Counted from the stretch's first letter, positions 1-11,763 are shown. The stretch is DNA of 64,000 nt from Tupaia tana (GCA_026018925.1 JAKSZU010000008.1:6066415-6130414), one strand, 5' to 3'. Numbers and translations: made by a program. The notes: generated from the sequence alone by a model not told the origin.

Positions 1-179
1 CAAATGTGGAGGTGCCCAGGCTCTTCTGCCACCGGGGAATAGTAAAATCCCACAATTAGACGCCGCTCACACCCCTGAGATGGCCGAAGTGGAAGGACTG
101 GCCTCACCAGATTTGGTGAGCTGCCCATGCAACTCAAATTCTCCTACAAGCAGGTGTAGGTAAATGTGTATCAGTACTT

Positions 180-425
180 TTGCTTTAAGCTTATTTACTG
201 ATTTCTTCCATGAGTGAGAGATAGAGAGACAGAGGCAGAGAGAGAGAGAAAGAGAAACAAGTCCCTCAACAGGGTCTTGACACTTCAAACCACCCCTGGC
301 CTCACCCTACCCTGGAATACAGGTACGTGTGTGCCCCATGTACTCAGGAGGTCTCCGGACGCAAACTGGGAACCTCCCCACATGGGTCGGCCTCACAGAG
401 TGTCCTCTCTACCGCGGCAGTGGCC
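180..425 (-). mobile_element. SINE-C copy, tRNA-derived, reverse strand
   Basis: Read on the reverse strand this has the SINE-C layout: a tRNA-like head with a CCCACATGGG core, a body, a CT-rich stretch (seen here as GAGAGACAGAGGCAGAGAGA) and an A/T-rich tail near 180. It matches the copies at 37434-37665 and 48714-48924 in order and wording, though divergence is high, which implies an old insertion. Boundaries are approximate and I see no clean target-site duplication. Transcription of such elements would normally be by RNA polymerase III, but this copy looks inactive. Confidence 0.6.
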
Positions 426-925
426 TTAGCACAGGCACTTTGGAGACTGCTTGGTGGTATCTATAAAAGCCCGATTTATGTCTAGCCTGCTCACAGAAAT
501 TCCACTCCTCCTTGTACACCTGAAGAAAATGTCTGTACCTAACGCTGTGTTCAGTAAAGTCCACACAGTACTCTGTCCCAAACGGGAGCCATTGCAGTCC
601 TTTGACTGTAGAGTGGGTAAAAATGGTGAAATAGTCACACACCAGAATACTCTATGGCCATGAGAACAAGGTGACTGCTGTGACAGAAATGCCAATGAAC
701 TCTGTAAGCATACTGTGGATGGGAAGAAACCAGACAATAAGAGAGGACATGCAAAAACTTCAAAACCGGCACAATTAATCCACATGGGCAAAGTTCGGAG
801 AGTGACACTCTCAGGAGGTGTGTGAGTAAGGGCATTAGGAGAATTCTGAGATGCTGAGAAAGCTGACTGTTATTTTGGGTGGTGGTTTCATGGGTATGTT
901 CACTGAGCAAAAGTTCACAAAGCTT

Positions 926-1189
926 GGGAACCAGCAGTTAGCATAATGGCTATGTCGCCGGACTCCCACGTAGTCAACCGCAGTTTGCGTCCCGGACCCG
1001 GTGGCTTAAAACTCACGCCGGGCACGTGTGCATGCGTGCCCAAGATCCCAAGAGGAGAATGGAGGAGAAGGGATTGTGGCGTGACCGTCCCCCCTGGGGG
1101 GTGATTTCTCGCTTTCTATCTCTATGTCTCTCTCTGTCTGTCTGGCGAGCGCACGCGCCCTATAGCGAAAAACCTCTCAAAAAAAAAAA
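926..1189 (+). mobile_element. SINE-A copy with perfect 17-bp target-site duplication
   Basis: The tRNA-like head starts GGGAACCAGCAGTTAGCATA and is followed by a body containing AAGATCCCAAGAGGAGAATG, the C/G palindrome (CCCCCCTGGGGGG), a CT-rich block and a poly(A) tail. The 17-bp sequence AAAAGTTCACAAAGCTT lies immediately before (909-925) and after (1190-1206) the element. That is a textbook duplication from L1-type target-primed insertion, and its perfect preservation plus retained CpGs imply a fairly recent event. The short frame at 1026-1217 lies inside this SINE and is not a gene. Confidence 0.9.
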
Positions 1190-1209
1190 AAAAGTTCACA
1201 AAGCTTTAC

Positions 1210-2380
1210 ACATCTAACCTGTGCGTTTTTCTATATGTGTATTATACTTTCATAAGACATCTTCTAAAGTCAAAAGAATACTACTGGATCCATTTGCAGC
1301 CTGGTAGTAATGCACAGCCAATGGGAGATGTGGATTTTTCTGGTAGTCAAAAGTATTTATAAACTCAAGGTCAAAGATCCTAAGTTCAAGTGTGGATTTT
1401 TGATGCAGTAGCTAAAGAGAGTGGGTATGATGTTGTGAGGACGTACCATGGGCTACTTGATTTACATGCATGATTCATAGAATTCTCAAACTAACACTGA
1501 GATTGGTGCTATGACATCTCTGCCGTTCAGTCAAACATCAAATAGCCATTAGTGAGGGGATCCGGATTTGAACCCAGGCAGTCTGGCATGAGCTTCTGCC
1601 TACTAATTGTTACTTAATACTATCCTTCGAACTCGCTGTGTCACACTATTCAATGATTTACTCAACAGAGGTGACCTAATCTAGCAAACACATTCAGCCA
1701 GTGACGGAGGGACAGAAAACGCTTTCCGGATGACCAGTCTGACTTCGTAGAGGTCAGGGAGGAAGCCAACTGGTGAGCCTTATTTGTATTATACTTACAG
1801 AATTACAGCCCTCCACTTTTTCTTAAAGGATAATGGACTATCATGTTAAGATACTGGTGAGAAAACTGAGCTTTGACCTAGGAGACAGCAGACATTTTCA
1901 TGCACTAAGTACAAGAGACAGCATGATTAAAGATGGGTAATTTTTTTGTTGTTGTTGAGTTTTCAAGTCCATGCACACATTTAGTCCAATTACCCAATGT
2001 GTACATTAAAGACACATGTCTGAATTCATTTGCATCTCCACACTACATTTCCAAAACAAATGCAATCTATACTTATAAAAATGCAATCTATACTTATAAT
2101 AGTGGTTATTAATGAATGAAATTGACCTTTTCATCCCTTTTGCATTACCTCTAGATAAAAGAAAAAAAAAAACTCAGCAGTCATTCGGCAAAAATCTATG
2201 TATATAAACAATACTGTATTCTCTGTTTATAAACTCATGGAGACGTTTACTCATTCCATAAATAATATTTACTTGGCAGAGTATTAAGTTTTAAAGCTAC
2301 AACACTAAATAAAAAACTTTAAATGTCACCTCTTCTACAGTTTTTATGATAGAGAAAGGAGATTTAAAAATTTTACATTG
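1210..2380. other. Single-copy AT-rich stretch around the MIR
   Basis: Apart from the MIR core, I see no gene or recognisable repeat. There is a short local duplication: AAATGCAATCTATACTTATA occurs at 2058-2077 and again at 2079-2098. The stretch 2225-2340 has the feel of an ancient interspersed repeat ('ttactcattccataaataatatttac') but I cannot name it. Confidence 0.4.
1480..1620 (+). mobile_element. MIR fragment
   Basis: The stretch around 1556-1590 (GGGGATCCGGATTTGAACCC followed by AGGCAGTCTGGC) matches the well-known MIR core, in which a 'gatttgaacccaggcagtctg' phrase is diagnostic. MIRs are ancient tRNA-derived SINEs mobilised by L2 before the placental radiation. The ends are decayed and only the core is recognisable. 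Confidence 0.6.
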
Positions 2381-2381
2381 A

Positions 2382-2670
2382 GGGGCCAGCAGGTGGTGTG
2401 GTGGTTAAGGTGCAAGACTCCCATATGGTCAACTGTGGTTCAACTCCCAGACCCAGTGGCTTGAAAATCACTCTGGGCACATGTGTGTACATGCCCCAAA
2501 TCCCAGGAGAATAGAGAAGAAATTGCAACATGGCCATTCCCCCTGGGGGGTGATTTCTCACTTCCTAGCTCTCTGTCTCTCTCTGGAAAGTGTATGTGTT
2601 CTATGTCAAAAACAAACAAACAAACAAACAAAAAAAAAACCTTGCATAAAAAGCCTCAAGTTTTTTTTTT
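2382..2670 (+). mobile_element. SINE-B copy with AAAC-repeat tail
   Basis: The head GGGGCCAGCAGGTGGTGTGG is followed by a tRNA-like region (box B region GTGGTTCAACTCCC), a body with CCCAAATCCCAGGAGAATAG, a CCCCCTGGGGGG palindrome and a CT block. The tail carries (AAAC)n at about 2610-2632. A short direct repeat, ACATTGAG, lies at 2375-2382 and 2673-2680 and may be the target-site duplication, with some extra sequence at the 3' end. It is more diverged than the SINE-A copies. Confidence 0.8.
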
Positions 2671-2739
2671 ATACATTGAGTAAGATACTAAGTATGTTTA
2701 TAAATAAATGCTTTGGGAAAAAATAAAGCAGAAAAGGGG

Positions 2740-3420
2740 AATAGGGAATACATGGTACCAAAGGGTCTAGAATTTCAGTTATGACGGTCAGGAGAATCTC
2801 CTTATGAAGGGTACGTGTTGGCGAAGATCTGAAGGCAGGAAGGGAGGAACCGTGCAGACACACGGGCGTGCAGAATTTTAGACAGCAGGAACGGAAGCAC
2901 AAAGGCCCTGAGGCAAGCTTGTGCACAGCACATCTGAGGATGACCATGAGGAAACGACAGGAGACCAGGTCAGAAAAATAATGCATCTGGACTGTACTGA
3001 GAATCACAGGCCAGTTCAGGGGCTTTGCCTCCTGGCGAGGTGTGGAGACTTGGCAGGGTTTTGACAGAGTAACGTGTTGGTGCATTTTCGTAGGATGACT
3101 CCGACTTCTGCACTGATAGCAGGCTGCTGGTGGCCAGTAGAAACGAGGAGTGCAGTGATCTAGACAAGAGATGATGGCTGGTTTGGACTAGGTGGTGCTG
3201 GTGGGGGCGGCGAGAAGTAGTCCGACTCTGAAGAGATTTCCAAGAGAAAGCACAATGGAGGTATTGAGAGGTCCAGTGTGGAATGTAAGCGGATGTGCGG
3301 AGTCAAGGATGGCCACAGGGTTTTTGGCTTCAGGAGTGGAAGAATGTATATACCACCACTAAGATAGGAAGACTTGGAGAAGCCAGACTCTAGAGGCTTG
3401 GACAAAGGAGTTATCTGGAA
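2740..3420. mobile_element. Ancient mammalian interspersed repeat, class unresolved
   Basis: The text includes 'agcacaaaggccctgaggcaagc', 'tgatggctggtttggactaggtggtgctggtggggg' and 'gagtcaaggatggccacagggtttttggc'. These phrases belong to a very old, high-copy mammalian repeat found in most placental genomes. A related block lies at 19585-19830. I recognise the wording but cannot be certain of the family name. No coding potential is evident and the frames across it are chance. Confidence 0.5.
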
Positions 3421-4799
3421 CAGGTTATATCTGAAATGCTTACTACATATAGAACCAGGATGAGAACATTTCGTTGAATATGCTCAAAAATACTCAATCA
3501 TGAGATTTGCTCTGGACCTGCTGAGCCCCGAAAATAACCTTCCTCTCCCTGAATCATGTTGAAGATGATATAGATGCTTCGATTTTGCAAGAGAATGCAT
3601 GCTTCTGTCTCCCTTCCTTGCTCACTGTGAAGGACAAAGGTCAACACACACCATCATCAGGCTTGCTAAGGCTGAGAGGGACCATATGACAATGGAGCTG
3701 CAGAATCTAGCTAACATGTGTGACCGGAGCCGGAGGAGTACAGGTGGGTCGCATCCCAGAGGTGTTGGATCAATGAGATGGGATATCAAGCAGCTGGGTT
3801 GTTGGAAAAGTCACAAGATTTATTTTTTCTATGTTCTCTATACAAAAATGCATCAGGACTTTTCTGACAACCCAATAGCTAAGGGAGAGTTGGTGTGGAA
3901 GCCACATCCCATGTACGGAATTTAACACCCTGTCAAGGACCTGGGGCAATGGTACTAACATGCTGCTTGACTGACTCTTGGAAGCCTAGAAAAGCTCATA
4001 CTAACTAGAAAATCCAGAACTGCCATCATGCACGATAGGGAAGGGACAAAGGGCTTAGAGAAGAGGGCATTCTAGAATAGCTATCTTACACAGGCCAAGA
4101 AATCCCGGCCAATGAAAGTCACAACCCCTTGCCACGGCTTTGGGCCTGAGGTTGGTCTCAGACCCAGAATCCAAGGGGCAGTGAGGTCCTCTAGAGGAAG
4201 GCCCATGCAGCTTCAAGGCAAGTTTAATATATGTGGTCATGGTCTCCCCAGTTCTTTCCCGTAGCACCTAAGGCCATTTGCTGGGAGACAACTTCCCCTG
4301 GGGAGAAGGACAGCACAAACATCTCAAGGACTGGTGGTCACAGTGTCTGGATGTCACCCAGAGCCAAGAACTTTATGTGACCCTTTGTTTGGGTGGGAGA
4401 ACCTGGGGGCAGGGCATGAACGGAGCCCTGAACTGGTGTGCGTCCTGGCTCCAGTGACAGCCTCATGGCCACACTCCGGGTCTCTGTGTGTAGTTGAAAC
4501 AGACCTATTGGCTTCTTGGCTAGTGGGATAAAAGCTTATGAAGTGTGAGCTCTAAGCAGAATCCTCTAAAACATCTCTCTTCTTATCACTAAATGGTAGA
4601 TCAAAACATTATATTTTGGAAGAATTATGAAGGTTACTACCACCCTTAAACCTCAGAGGATGCTTGGTTGGTGGCCCATATAATTTTCCATTTAACTCAC
4701 CCATGTGTACCCCATAAGGCCTATTTGTGAGGTTGACAGTGGGCTAGCAACACCTGAACAAGTCATAATTCCTACTGCAGCTGCTACGCTGAAGGATGG

Positions 4800-5271
4800 G
4801 AGTTTTGCTTTAGTGGATTGACAAGGACTCAAAGATATGTTTTACTGTCTCTGACAAGGAAAATATGTTCTTTTCCAAGTCTCTCAGGAAGCAGAATCAG
4901 GAGCAGTCAGCATTCCAACGACAAGGAAGAGCGTCGGTGGACGATCTTGCTGAGGGTCGAACTAACTCTGCTGCCCTTTGCCTGGATGTACTCTAAAGGA
5001 CCTGGATAGTCTAGACATTCCGTACACCAGCACCTTAGTAAATCATATTGATAACACCACGCTAATGAGAATAGATAAGCAAGAAGTAGCAAGAACTTTA
5101 AAGGCTTGGCAAGAGGCCTGTGCTCAAGAGGTGGAAGATAAATCTAACCAAGATTTCAGGCACAGGATGTCAGCGTCATGTTTAGGTGCTCAGTGGTCTA
5201 GAACATTCTACCATGTGCCCATTTATAATAAAAGACAATTACTGCATCTCACCACGGTGAAGGAAACATAA
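4800..5271 (+). pseudogene. ERV-L-type pol fragment, reverse transcriptase region
   Basis: A readable frame from 4978 contains DLDSLDIPY, followed about 11 residues later by HIDNTTLMRIDKQEVARTLK. This has the layout of the reverse transcriptase catalytic segment, where the usual YxDD box is altered to HIDN, so the polymerase centre is lost. Upstream (4805-4975) the frame shifts, but the finger/palm part is still recognisable as translated sequence starting 'DLKDMFYCLSD'. Downstream similarity continues to about 5265. It is a non-functional relic; ERV-L is the best family guess from the spacing and wording around the catalytic box. Confidence 0.65.
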
Positions 5272-5599
5272 TGCTAGAATGGGCTTTTCAGATCCTGGGG
5301 ATAGCATACGCCACACTCGGGGATACTTCCCTGGCCTGGACACTTAGAGAGGCGAGGTGACCAGCTTGAATGGCTGCAGACCAGGCTGGGCTGCAGCATG
5401 GGCAGCTGTTATTCAGACCACACAGCCTGGCAGTCTTATTTAGAAGTTTCTGTGGTAGGAAAAGATGCTGATGGAATTTATGTCAAGAACTAGTGGAAGA
5501 ATCACGATGTGGACCCATGGTGTACGGGGCAAGGCCTTGTCACTTGCAGCAGAGAATTAATACACAACTAGAAAAGCAGCCCTATCTTTCTGTTACAAG

Positions 5600-6453
5600 A
5601 CAGTGGGTAAAAAAGCCGAGAAGGGGGACACTAACGTGAAGAAACCTGAAGCCAAGAAGGTGAATGCCAGTGACAAGGCTAAAAAGGGTGAACCCAAGGC
5701 TACAAAGCCCAAGAAGGGGATGCCCCATTGCAGCTTAAACCTGATCCTAGTCTGAGGAATCGGCAGTACTCGCAGTCTGCCAGGTGTTCCAGGAAGGCCA
5801 CGTACAAGAGGAAATACTCGGCCACTAAATCTGGGATTGAAAAGACAAAGGAGAAGGGTCTTGCCACTGTCACAAAACCAGTTGGTAAGGGGAAGAATGT
5901 TGGGTATCTGGGTAGTTAAACTGCACAAAATGCCTAGGTATTAGCCTACTGAAGATGTGCCTCGAAAGCTGTTGAGCCACAGCAAAAAACCTTCAGTGAG
6001 CCTGTGAGAAAGCTGCGAGCTGGCATCACTCCTGGGACCATTCTGATCATCCTCACTGAGCGCCACAGAGGCCAGAGAGTGGTTTTCCTGAAGCAGCTGA
6101 GCAGTGGCTTGCAATTTGTGACTGGACCGCTGGTCCTCAATTGAGTTCCACTGCGTAGAACACACCAGAAATTTGTCATCGCTACCTCCACAGAAACTGA
6201 TATTTATCAAGTAAAAACTCCAGAACACTTCACTGATGCTTACTTCAAAAAAAAGAAGTGCGGAAGCCCAGACTCCAGGGAACTGAGGTTTTCGACACAG
6301 AGAAGGAGAAATACAAGATTACAGAGCAGCGCAAGGTTGATCAGAAAGCTGTGGACTCACAAATTTGACCAAAAATTCAAGCTGTTAACTGGCTACCTGT
6401 GACCCACGTTTGCCCTTACAAATGGAGTTTATCCTCACAAATTGGTGTTCTAA
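5600..6453 (+). pseudogene. RPL6: RPL6 processed pseudogene (60S ribosomal protein L6)
   Basis: The translated sequence follows ribosomal protein L6 almost end to end: KKPEAKK near the N-terminus, [14 protein letters not shown] and LATVTKPVG in the middle, then blocks equivalent to TPGTILII and QKFVIATST, ending at 'PHKLVF' and a stop at 6451-6453. It lacks introns. The start codon has become ACA (5600-5602), a stop interrupts at about 5753-5755, one base is missing near 5763-5768, and more shifts and stops follow (for example at 5918 and 6143). An A-rich tail lies at about 6497-6528. Imperfect direct repeats (GAAAAGCAGCCCT at 5571-5583; GAAAAAACAGCCCC at 6522-6535) fit an L1-mediated insertion. 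It cannot encode a functional protein. Confidence 0.93.
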
Positions 6454-7029
6454 ATTTCTTACCAAGAACCAAGTTAAATAACTAGTATAGTTTTTAAAAA
6501 GAAGAAGAAAAGAAAGAGAAAGAAAAAACAGCCCCAGAAGAAATAGAATCCCTAACCATGAGATCTGAGCTGACTGTCATGAACTAGATCCTGGTAGATA
6601 CACCAGCCATAATGTCAAGCAGGTCTAGAAGGAATCCATCATAAAGTGGAAGGTCCTAGGGACAGCAAGCAGGCTCCCACGACATCCACGCTGTGGCGGC
6701 CCTTCACCCTCCACGTCAGTCACAAAGAAGGAAGAGCATGAGCTTCATTTACAAACGGGAGACTCGCCATCTCAGTGCAGCCTGGAAACGGTCTTCAGCC
6801 TCCAGCCTTCCGAGTGACCGCCATCGGGTCATTAATGGAGCAGCCCTCTCGGCAGGGATGGGGGCACTGAGCAGGCTCAGCAGCACAGCTCTCATTAAGG
6901 CCAGTTTAGCTACTCCCACAGCCCCATATCCAATCTTCCACCAGAGAAATAAATACTGACCTCCCCTCCCCAACATGGCACCATTCCTGGAGGAAACCCA
7001 CCAGTCGCCAGACCTTTGCCACTCTAGAA

Positions 7030-7870
7030 GAAACAACGATTCGACTGGACTGGACTTGATGCATACTCCGGGTATGAATTTGCCTCTCCTGCCTTCAGGG
7101 TCTCCGTCAGTAACATCAACTGACAGCAGACATAGTGTGTGCTCTGCCAAGACATAGGCATACATCTTACTGCACCGAGGGAGCCACTTGGGGAGATAAC
7201 CATGGGAACGTCACAAGACTCACTAGGAATATCATACTCCACACAGACCGGAAACTGTAGCCTGATGGGATGGATCGATGCCCTACCAGGATGGGGTCGG
7301 GAGGCAATATGTATTCGAATCAATAGATTATTATGTAACACTACGTCCCTAATCATTAGAATATGTAGGTCTGCAAACTAAGAGGGGGAGTTAGAAGTAG
7401 TTTGATTTATCATGATTCCCAGTGACAATCTTGAAGACGTGTCTCTTCCTCACTCCCAAATCTAGGTTCTGTGGATCTGAAGACTCTAGTTCCCAAAGAA
7501 GAATGCTCCCACCAGAGGACAGGTAAGAAGCTTACTAAACTTTAACTGCACACTACCTCTCAGTCACATGGGCTTCTTGTGCCCGAGATCAGCAGGCAGA
7601 GAAGAGACCATCCTGGGGGATCAACTGATCCTGACCGCTGGAAGTGGTGTGGCTGCTATTACATACTGCGGCTAGGAGAGGATTCACACGGCACCCAAGG
7701 GAGTGATCCACTGGGTATCTCCTGGCTGTACTTGGCCCAGACCGGGCAGCACACCACAGGTCAGCAGCCAGAGAACCTGAGGTTCATGGTGACCATAGGC
7801 TCAGATCCCGCAGAGGTCGGTGGGTCATCACGGTCATGCCGCCTTGCAGCCATCTAGGTCAGTGAGGTAC
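7030..7870 (+). pseudogene. ERV-L-type pol fragment, integrase and C-terminal region
   Basis: One frame starting near 7056 reads LDAYSGYEFASPAF, the layout of the first catalytic aspartate region of a retroviral integrase, then after two stops continues from 7139 with GIHLTAPREP and ISYSTQTGNCSLMGWIDALP, which line up with later parts of the integrase core. The stretch 7480-7860 lines up weakly with the region after integrase in ERV-L pol. Stops and shifts are frequent. No gene product is possible. Confidence 0.6.
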
Positions 7871-8764
7871 TTGGCAAGGACAAGGCAATGGGTGGAAGAG
7901 TAAGTTGACAAGGAACTTACTGTACAAAACACGTGGCATTGAGCTGTGAAGATGTCTATACGGAAGTTGGAAGATGTGGTCTATACCCTTTCCTCTCTTC
8001 AGGACAACACACTCATTTCCCCCACCTTCTGCGAGTATTGGGAGCTGATGAGTTTTAGTAGAATTTATTCCTGGGAACTTTCCTCAACTGGAGAGCCACC
8101 TAACTCAAACCACACACCCAAGGGCCAACCCATATTCACCTTAAGGCAGGACCAAATCTGAAGAGCTATCTGGCGCCAGAGCCTCAAGAGGACTGGGTGG
8201 GGGTGTTGTAACTGCATTGAAGTCTAGCCTCCACTTATGCCTGGTCCTGCTTCCCTCACGCATAACGCATTCTTCCCAAGGGCACACTCCCAAAGCATTA
8301 TGCACATCAATGTCTGTCTTTCAGGGAACCCTAGCCTGGGGCAAGGGCTGGGTGAGATTAGCCCTGGTAGACTACAGGCGGGTGCTGGGGAGAGGACTGG
8401 AAGATCCGGCCTGTGTGGAGCCTGCGCTTGACCTCCATTGACAAAGATAAGGAGACTTTGGGGAGCTTGGATGTCCTCCCGCTTTCAGTCTGACCCTGCG
8501 ATTCCCTCCTAGGCCCCATGGTGGAGGGCAAGTGGAAGCCTAGAGTTGAAACCCACAGTATCTAAGTTTGCACTTGACCCCATGTGAAACAAGAAGGTAA
8601 AGACAAGATCCATGATCTGTTTAGAAAACCAAGAGCTATTGATGCTTTTGACCTAAAAGACTAATGGTGCAAAACACGTTGGTCTATGTGACCTCAGTGG
8701 ATTTCTTTGACATACAGTTGTTGTAATGCTCCCTTGGAATATCCATTCATGGTGTCTAACATTA

Positions 8765-8905
8765 CAAGGGACCTTCACAAAGTTCATAGGAAATGCATAC
8801 TATGAAAAAAACTATGCATGGGTTTTGAAATTTTTTTCACCAAAATCAACTTGTATTTTAATTTCCATTTTCCAATGAACTCTTTGAAGTACCCTCATAT
8901 ATATT
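8765..8905 (+). mobile_element. Small inverted-repeat DNA transposon (MITE), copy 1
   Basis: The ends are imperfect inverted repeats: GGGACCTTCACAAAGTTCAT at the left and CCAATGAACTCTTTGAAGTA plus CCC at the right. The interior reads 'gcatactatgaaaaaaactatgcatgg'. Two more copies occur at 44665-44792 and 60812-60952. A length of about 130-140 bp, no coding capacity, terminal inverted repeats and TA-rich flanks point to a non-autonomous mariner/Tc1-type element. The superfamily is inferred. Confidence 0.65.
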
Positions 8906-8981
8906 TCATTTTAAATCTAAAAATAATCTGACAGATTTCAGTGGCTTGTTTTTAGATCACTCTAAACAAAATGTAAAAATT

Positions 8982-9057
8982 GGGGCCAGCAGGTGGTGTG
9001 GTGGTCAAGGCGTTGGACTCTCACATGGCCGACTGTGGTTTGAGTCCTGAACCTGGT

Positions 9058-9104
<47 letters not shown>

Positions 9105-9145
9105 GTGTGCATGACCTATAGCAAATTAAAGAAAAAGAATACTAA
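8982..9145 (+). mobile_element. SINE-B copy, internally deleted, with long CT repeat
   Basis: The head GGGGCCAGCAGGTGGTGTGG at 8983 and the following tRNA-like part are intact up to the box B region (GTGGTTTGAGTCC). The central body is missing, and the head runs directly into an expanded (CT)n tract at about 9059-9100. It resumes with 'gtgagtgtgcatgacctatagcaa', the usual SINE 3' end. The copy at 23299-23520 has the same deletion pattern. Confidence 0.8.
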
Positions 9146-9189
9146 TAAAGTTAAATAGATAATTCTTTAAATATATGTGTGTGTGAGTG

Positions 9190-10320
9190 TGTGTGTGAAT
9201 CATGTTTGTTACTTGTCAAGAACTCAGAATCTAATCAGAGAGAAAATAAATATATGAGACTGCAATAACTGAAAACAGAAAATACGCAATTGCATTCAAA
9301 AGTGACTCAGGCAGTACGTAACAGGAGAGGGAGGGGAGGAGGCAGACAGAGTGGGCGCTATGATCCCCTTATGCCAACTGAGGAGCAAGCGCACTTTGAA
9401 TGATCTAAAATACCACCCACTGAAACCCAAGAATTTCATCTTTTAAAAGAAAAGGAATCTTCATGTTATACTTTAGGGAGTCAATTTTGGGTATTTTCCC
9501 ACTATACCTTTCACAGGGTGGACAGTTTACCTTAAATGCCTAAATCACTTCCAGTACAATCTTAAGCAAACGTGTAGTCATTTCCCCCCAGATACGTCGT
9601 CATGCTGGTACTTTCTTTTCCCTAATCCGAGGAGGTGGTGACTTCCTGAGACCCTCCACGCTGCACACTGCGGACACACGGGCAACCTGCACACGTTTTC
9701 TTGGGCCGTGCTTTCAGGAAACCAGGAGGGGCCCTGGGAAAAGGCAAGGCCCGTGCATGCATTTGAAATAGTCCTCGTGATCGCTAAGAGAGTTAGGGCC
9801 AGCATTGATGACTAGTTTGTTTTCACTCAGTGAGGACTGTGGGGCGATGGCTTCTTCTGCAAGGATACTTCCAGAAATTCATGAGCCGATTCTCAGCTCT
9901 GTCTTAGAAACTTTGTGAACACATTCATGTTTATAGAGCTGTGTCAAGCTTTAAAGTGTTGAGTAGTAAACCTGTAATTTAGCTTCTCCTATTACTCATG
10001 TCATAAATCCAGCATCTAATAAGTTGTTGCTATTTATTGATGGTTGGTTTGCTGTCATGGAACACTGATTCCATTGGCAAGGTTATTTGATAATACCAGG
10101 TTTATAAGAGGGGAGAAAATTTTTTTCCATAAGGCCAGAGCTAATAGATGCTTTTTCCTCATTTAATTGGGATTAAGTTTTATGAATGGCAAATTAATTG
10201 TATAAGAGAGATTTCCTGTTTTTTTCTTCCACAAAATAGTCAAGCAATTAAATGCCACACTGTTTTAATAAGAAGAGGAATAGTAAGAAAGTTTTCCTGA
10301 ATTATGAGGTCAAGTGGAGT
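9190..10320. other. Single-copy stretch, nothing recognised
   Basis: After a short (TG)n run (about 9173-9200) I see no repeat, RNA gene or convincing exon. The short frames here are unsupported. Confidence 0.4.
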
Positions 10321-10475
10321 TGGGGCCAGGGGTTGGACCCACGTGGAAAAAGACCTGGGTTCTTGTTCTAGAGTCTCTTTGGCATGCCAGGCGCAGATAC
10401 TTACAAGTGGGGACTTCACGTGTCCCCTTCCCTCTCTCCCTCTCATGGAACAAACAAACAAATAAATAAATTAGC
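10321..10475 (+). mobile_element. SINE-C fragment
   Basis: 'TTGGACCCACGTGG', a CCTGGGTTC box-B-like segment, CCCTCTCTCCCTCTCATGGA and an AAACAAATAAATAAAT tail reproduce the SINE-C order, but the centre is shortened compared with the copy at 37434-37665. The head before 10330 is poorly preserved. Confidence 0.6.
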
Positions 10476-11359
10476 TTTTACAAAAGTTAGGTAGAGTGAA
10501 GAAGTCTATCCACACCTTCAGCTGCCCTTCTGTTCTGGGCGACGATGCCTCTGTTCTGATGGCATTCTGGAGACACCGGCCCAACACCTTGGTTCTATGC
10601 CAACATTGGATTGGCCATTTATCTCAATTATAAGATTTATCTTTCTGAATTGTCTCTCCCAGTAATCTGGGAACATCTATAAGAAAACAGAGACTGAGGT
10701 TGTGTTTTGTTTTGTTTTGTTCCTTTTCATATCGCCTGTGCACGATATGTGTATGAGTTATGTGCTCAGTGATGTTCTTTGAAGTAGAACCCCACTCAGC
10801 TGTAAGCAAATAATAATGAACATTACTGCACATGTGAAGCCAGGGCATTGCCTTTCTCTGGAAGAGGCATCAAAAAGCTATAGATGAAAAGTGCAGATGG
10901 TGGGCTTGGCCCACTCTCCTGGGGTGAGAGTCCATTGAGCCATATGAACTTCTGTGCCCAGCGCCCCTTGTGACTGCACGCGGGCTTTTGCAAGACAGCC
11001 AGAAAACAGGAGATGAGTGAGCCATGGAAGGTGAGTCAAAGAATCCTAACTGGTCTACATGAAGACTGACTGACCACAACATTGTGAACTGTTCTCCCAA
11101 ACTCCACTCTCCAAGAATACAGAACAACCATGCAGATGTAAATACAATTCCATTCTTACATGAACCAGTTTTTAAAGAGACAACTATTTAGTTATTTACT
11201 AAAGCACAACATGACACATCAAAATTAGAATATATCCCAATATATAATATTGATTTCCTCCAATTTATACCCAAGGACAAACAATGTATCTTGAATAATA
11301 TGAGTACTACCAAACTCCTTTTAATTGCCTATAGAGTGGCTCAATAATACAGTTAACAT

Positions 11360-11608
11360 GGACCAGCAGTTAGCGTAATGGCTATGTTGCTGGACTCTCA
11401 TGTAGTCGACCACAGTTCGAGTTCTGGACCTGGTGGCTTAAACTCTCACCAGGCACGTGTGTGTGTATGCCCAAGATCCCAAGAGGAGAATGGAGAAGGG
11501 TGTGGCCATCCCCCCTGGAGGGTGATTTCTCGCTTTCTTTCTCTCTGTCTCTCTCTGTCTTTCGGGCGATCGCACGCACCCTATAACAAAAACCTCTAAA
11601 AAACATAA
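11360..11608 (+). mobile_element. SINE-A copy with 14-bp target-site duplication
   Basis: It starts GGACCAGCAGTTAGCGTAAT and ends at CCTCTAAAAAACATAA. The 14-bp AATACAGTTAACAT flanks it at 11346-11359 and 11609-11622. Box B region (CAGTTCGAGTTC) and the CCCCCCTGGAGGG palindrome remnant are present. Little divergence from the other A copies shows a young insertion. Confidence 0.9.
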
Positions 11609-11763
11609 AATACAGTTAACATATAGCCATAGTTAGCCCCATCTTATATAAATAGTTATCTGACTTTTTCAAATACACAATATGATACAGAATGGAGACA
11701 TTGCCAAAAGAGTAAAGTTGGCTATATTAAGATAAAATTAGAAACTTAAAGATAGTAAGATAG

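Larger units (their letters stand above)
3500..8400 (+). mobile_element. Decayed ERV-L-type endogenous retrovirus (class III)
   Basis: Two separated segments resemble pol of ERV-L elements in the same orientation: a reverse transcriptase part at about 4800-5265 and an integrase part at about 7030-7380, with further weaker matches to the pol C-terminal region around 7480-7860. Stops and frameshifts break every part. The element is interrupted by an RPL6 pseudogene at 5584-6535. The outer limits are inferred: 3500-4800 may hold gag-like sequence and 8160-8400 may touch the 3' LTR, but I could not delimit either LTR. The element is clearly dead. Confidence 0.65.

Noticed and set aside
926-1010. 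SINE heads as functional tRNA genes
   Set aside because: Acceptor stems do not pair, the head continues into a long SINE body, and the anticodon arm is only partly formed.
5728-5919. 63-residue frame with ribosomal protein similarity, as a possible gene
   Set aside because: It is one fragment of the frameshifted RPL6 retrocopy, which has a lost start codon and several stops.
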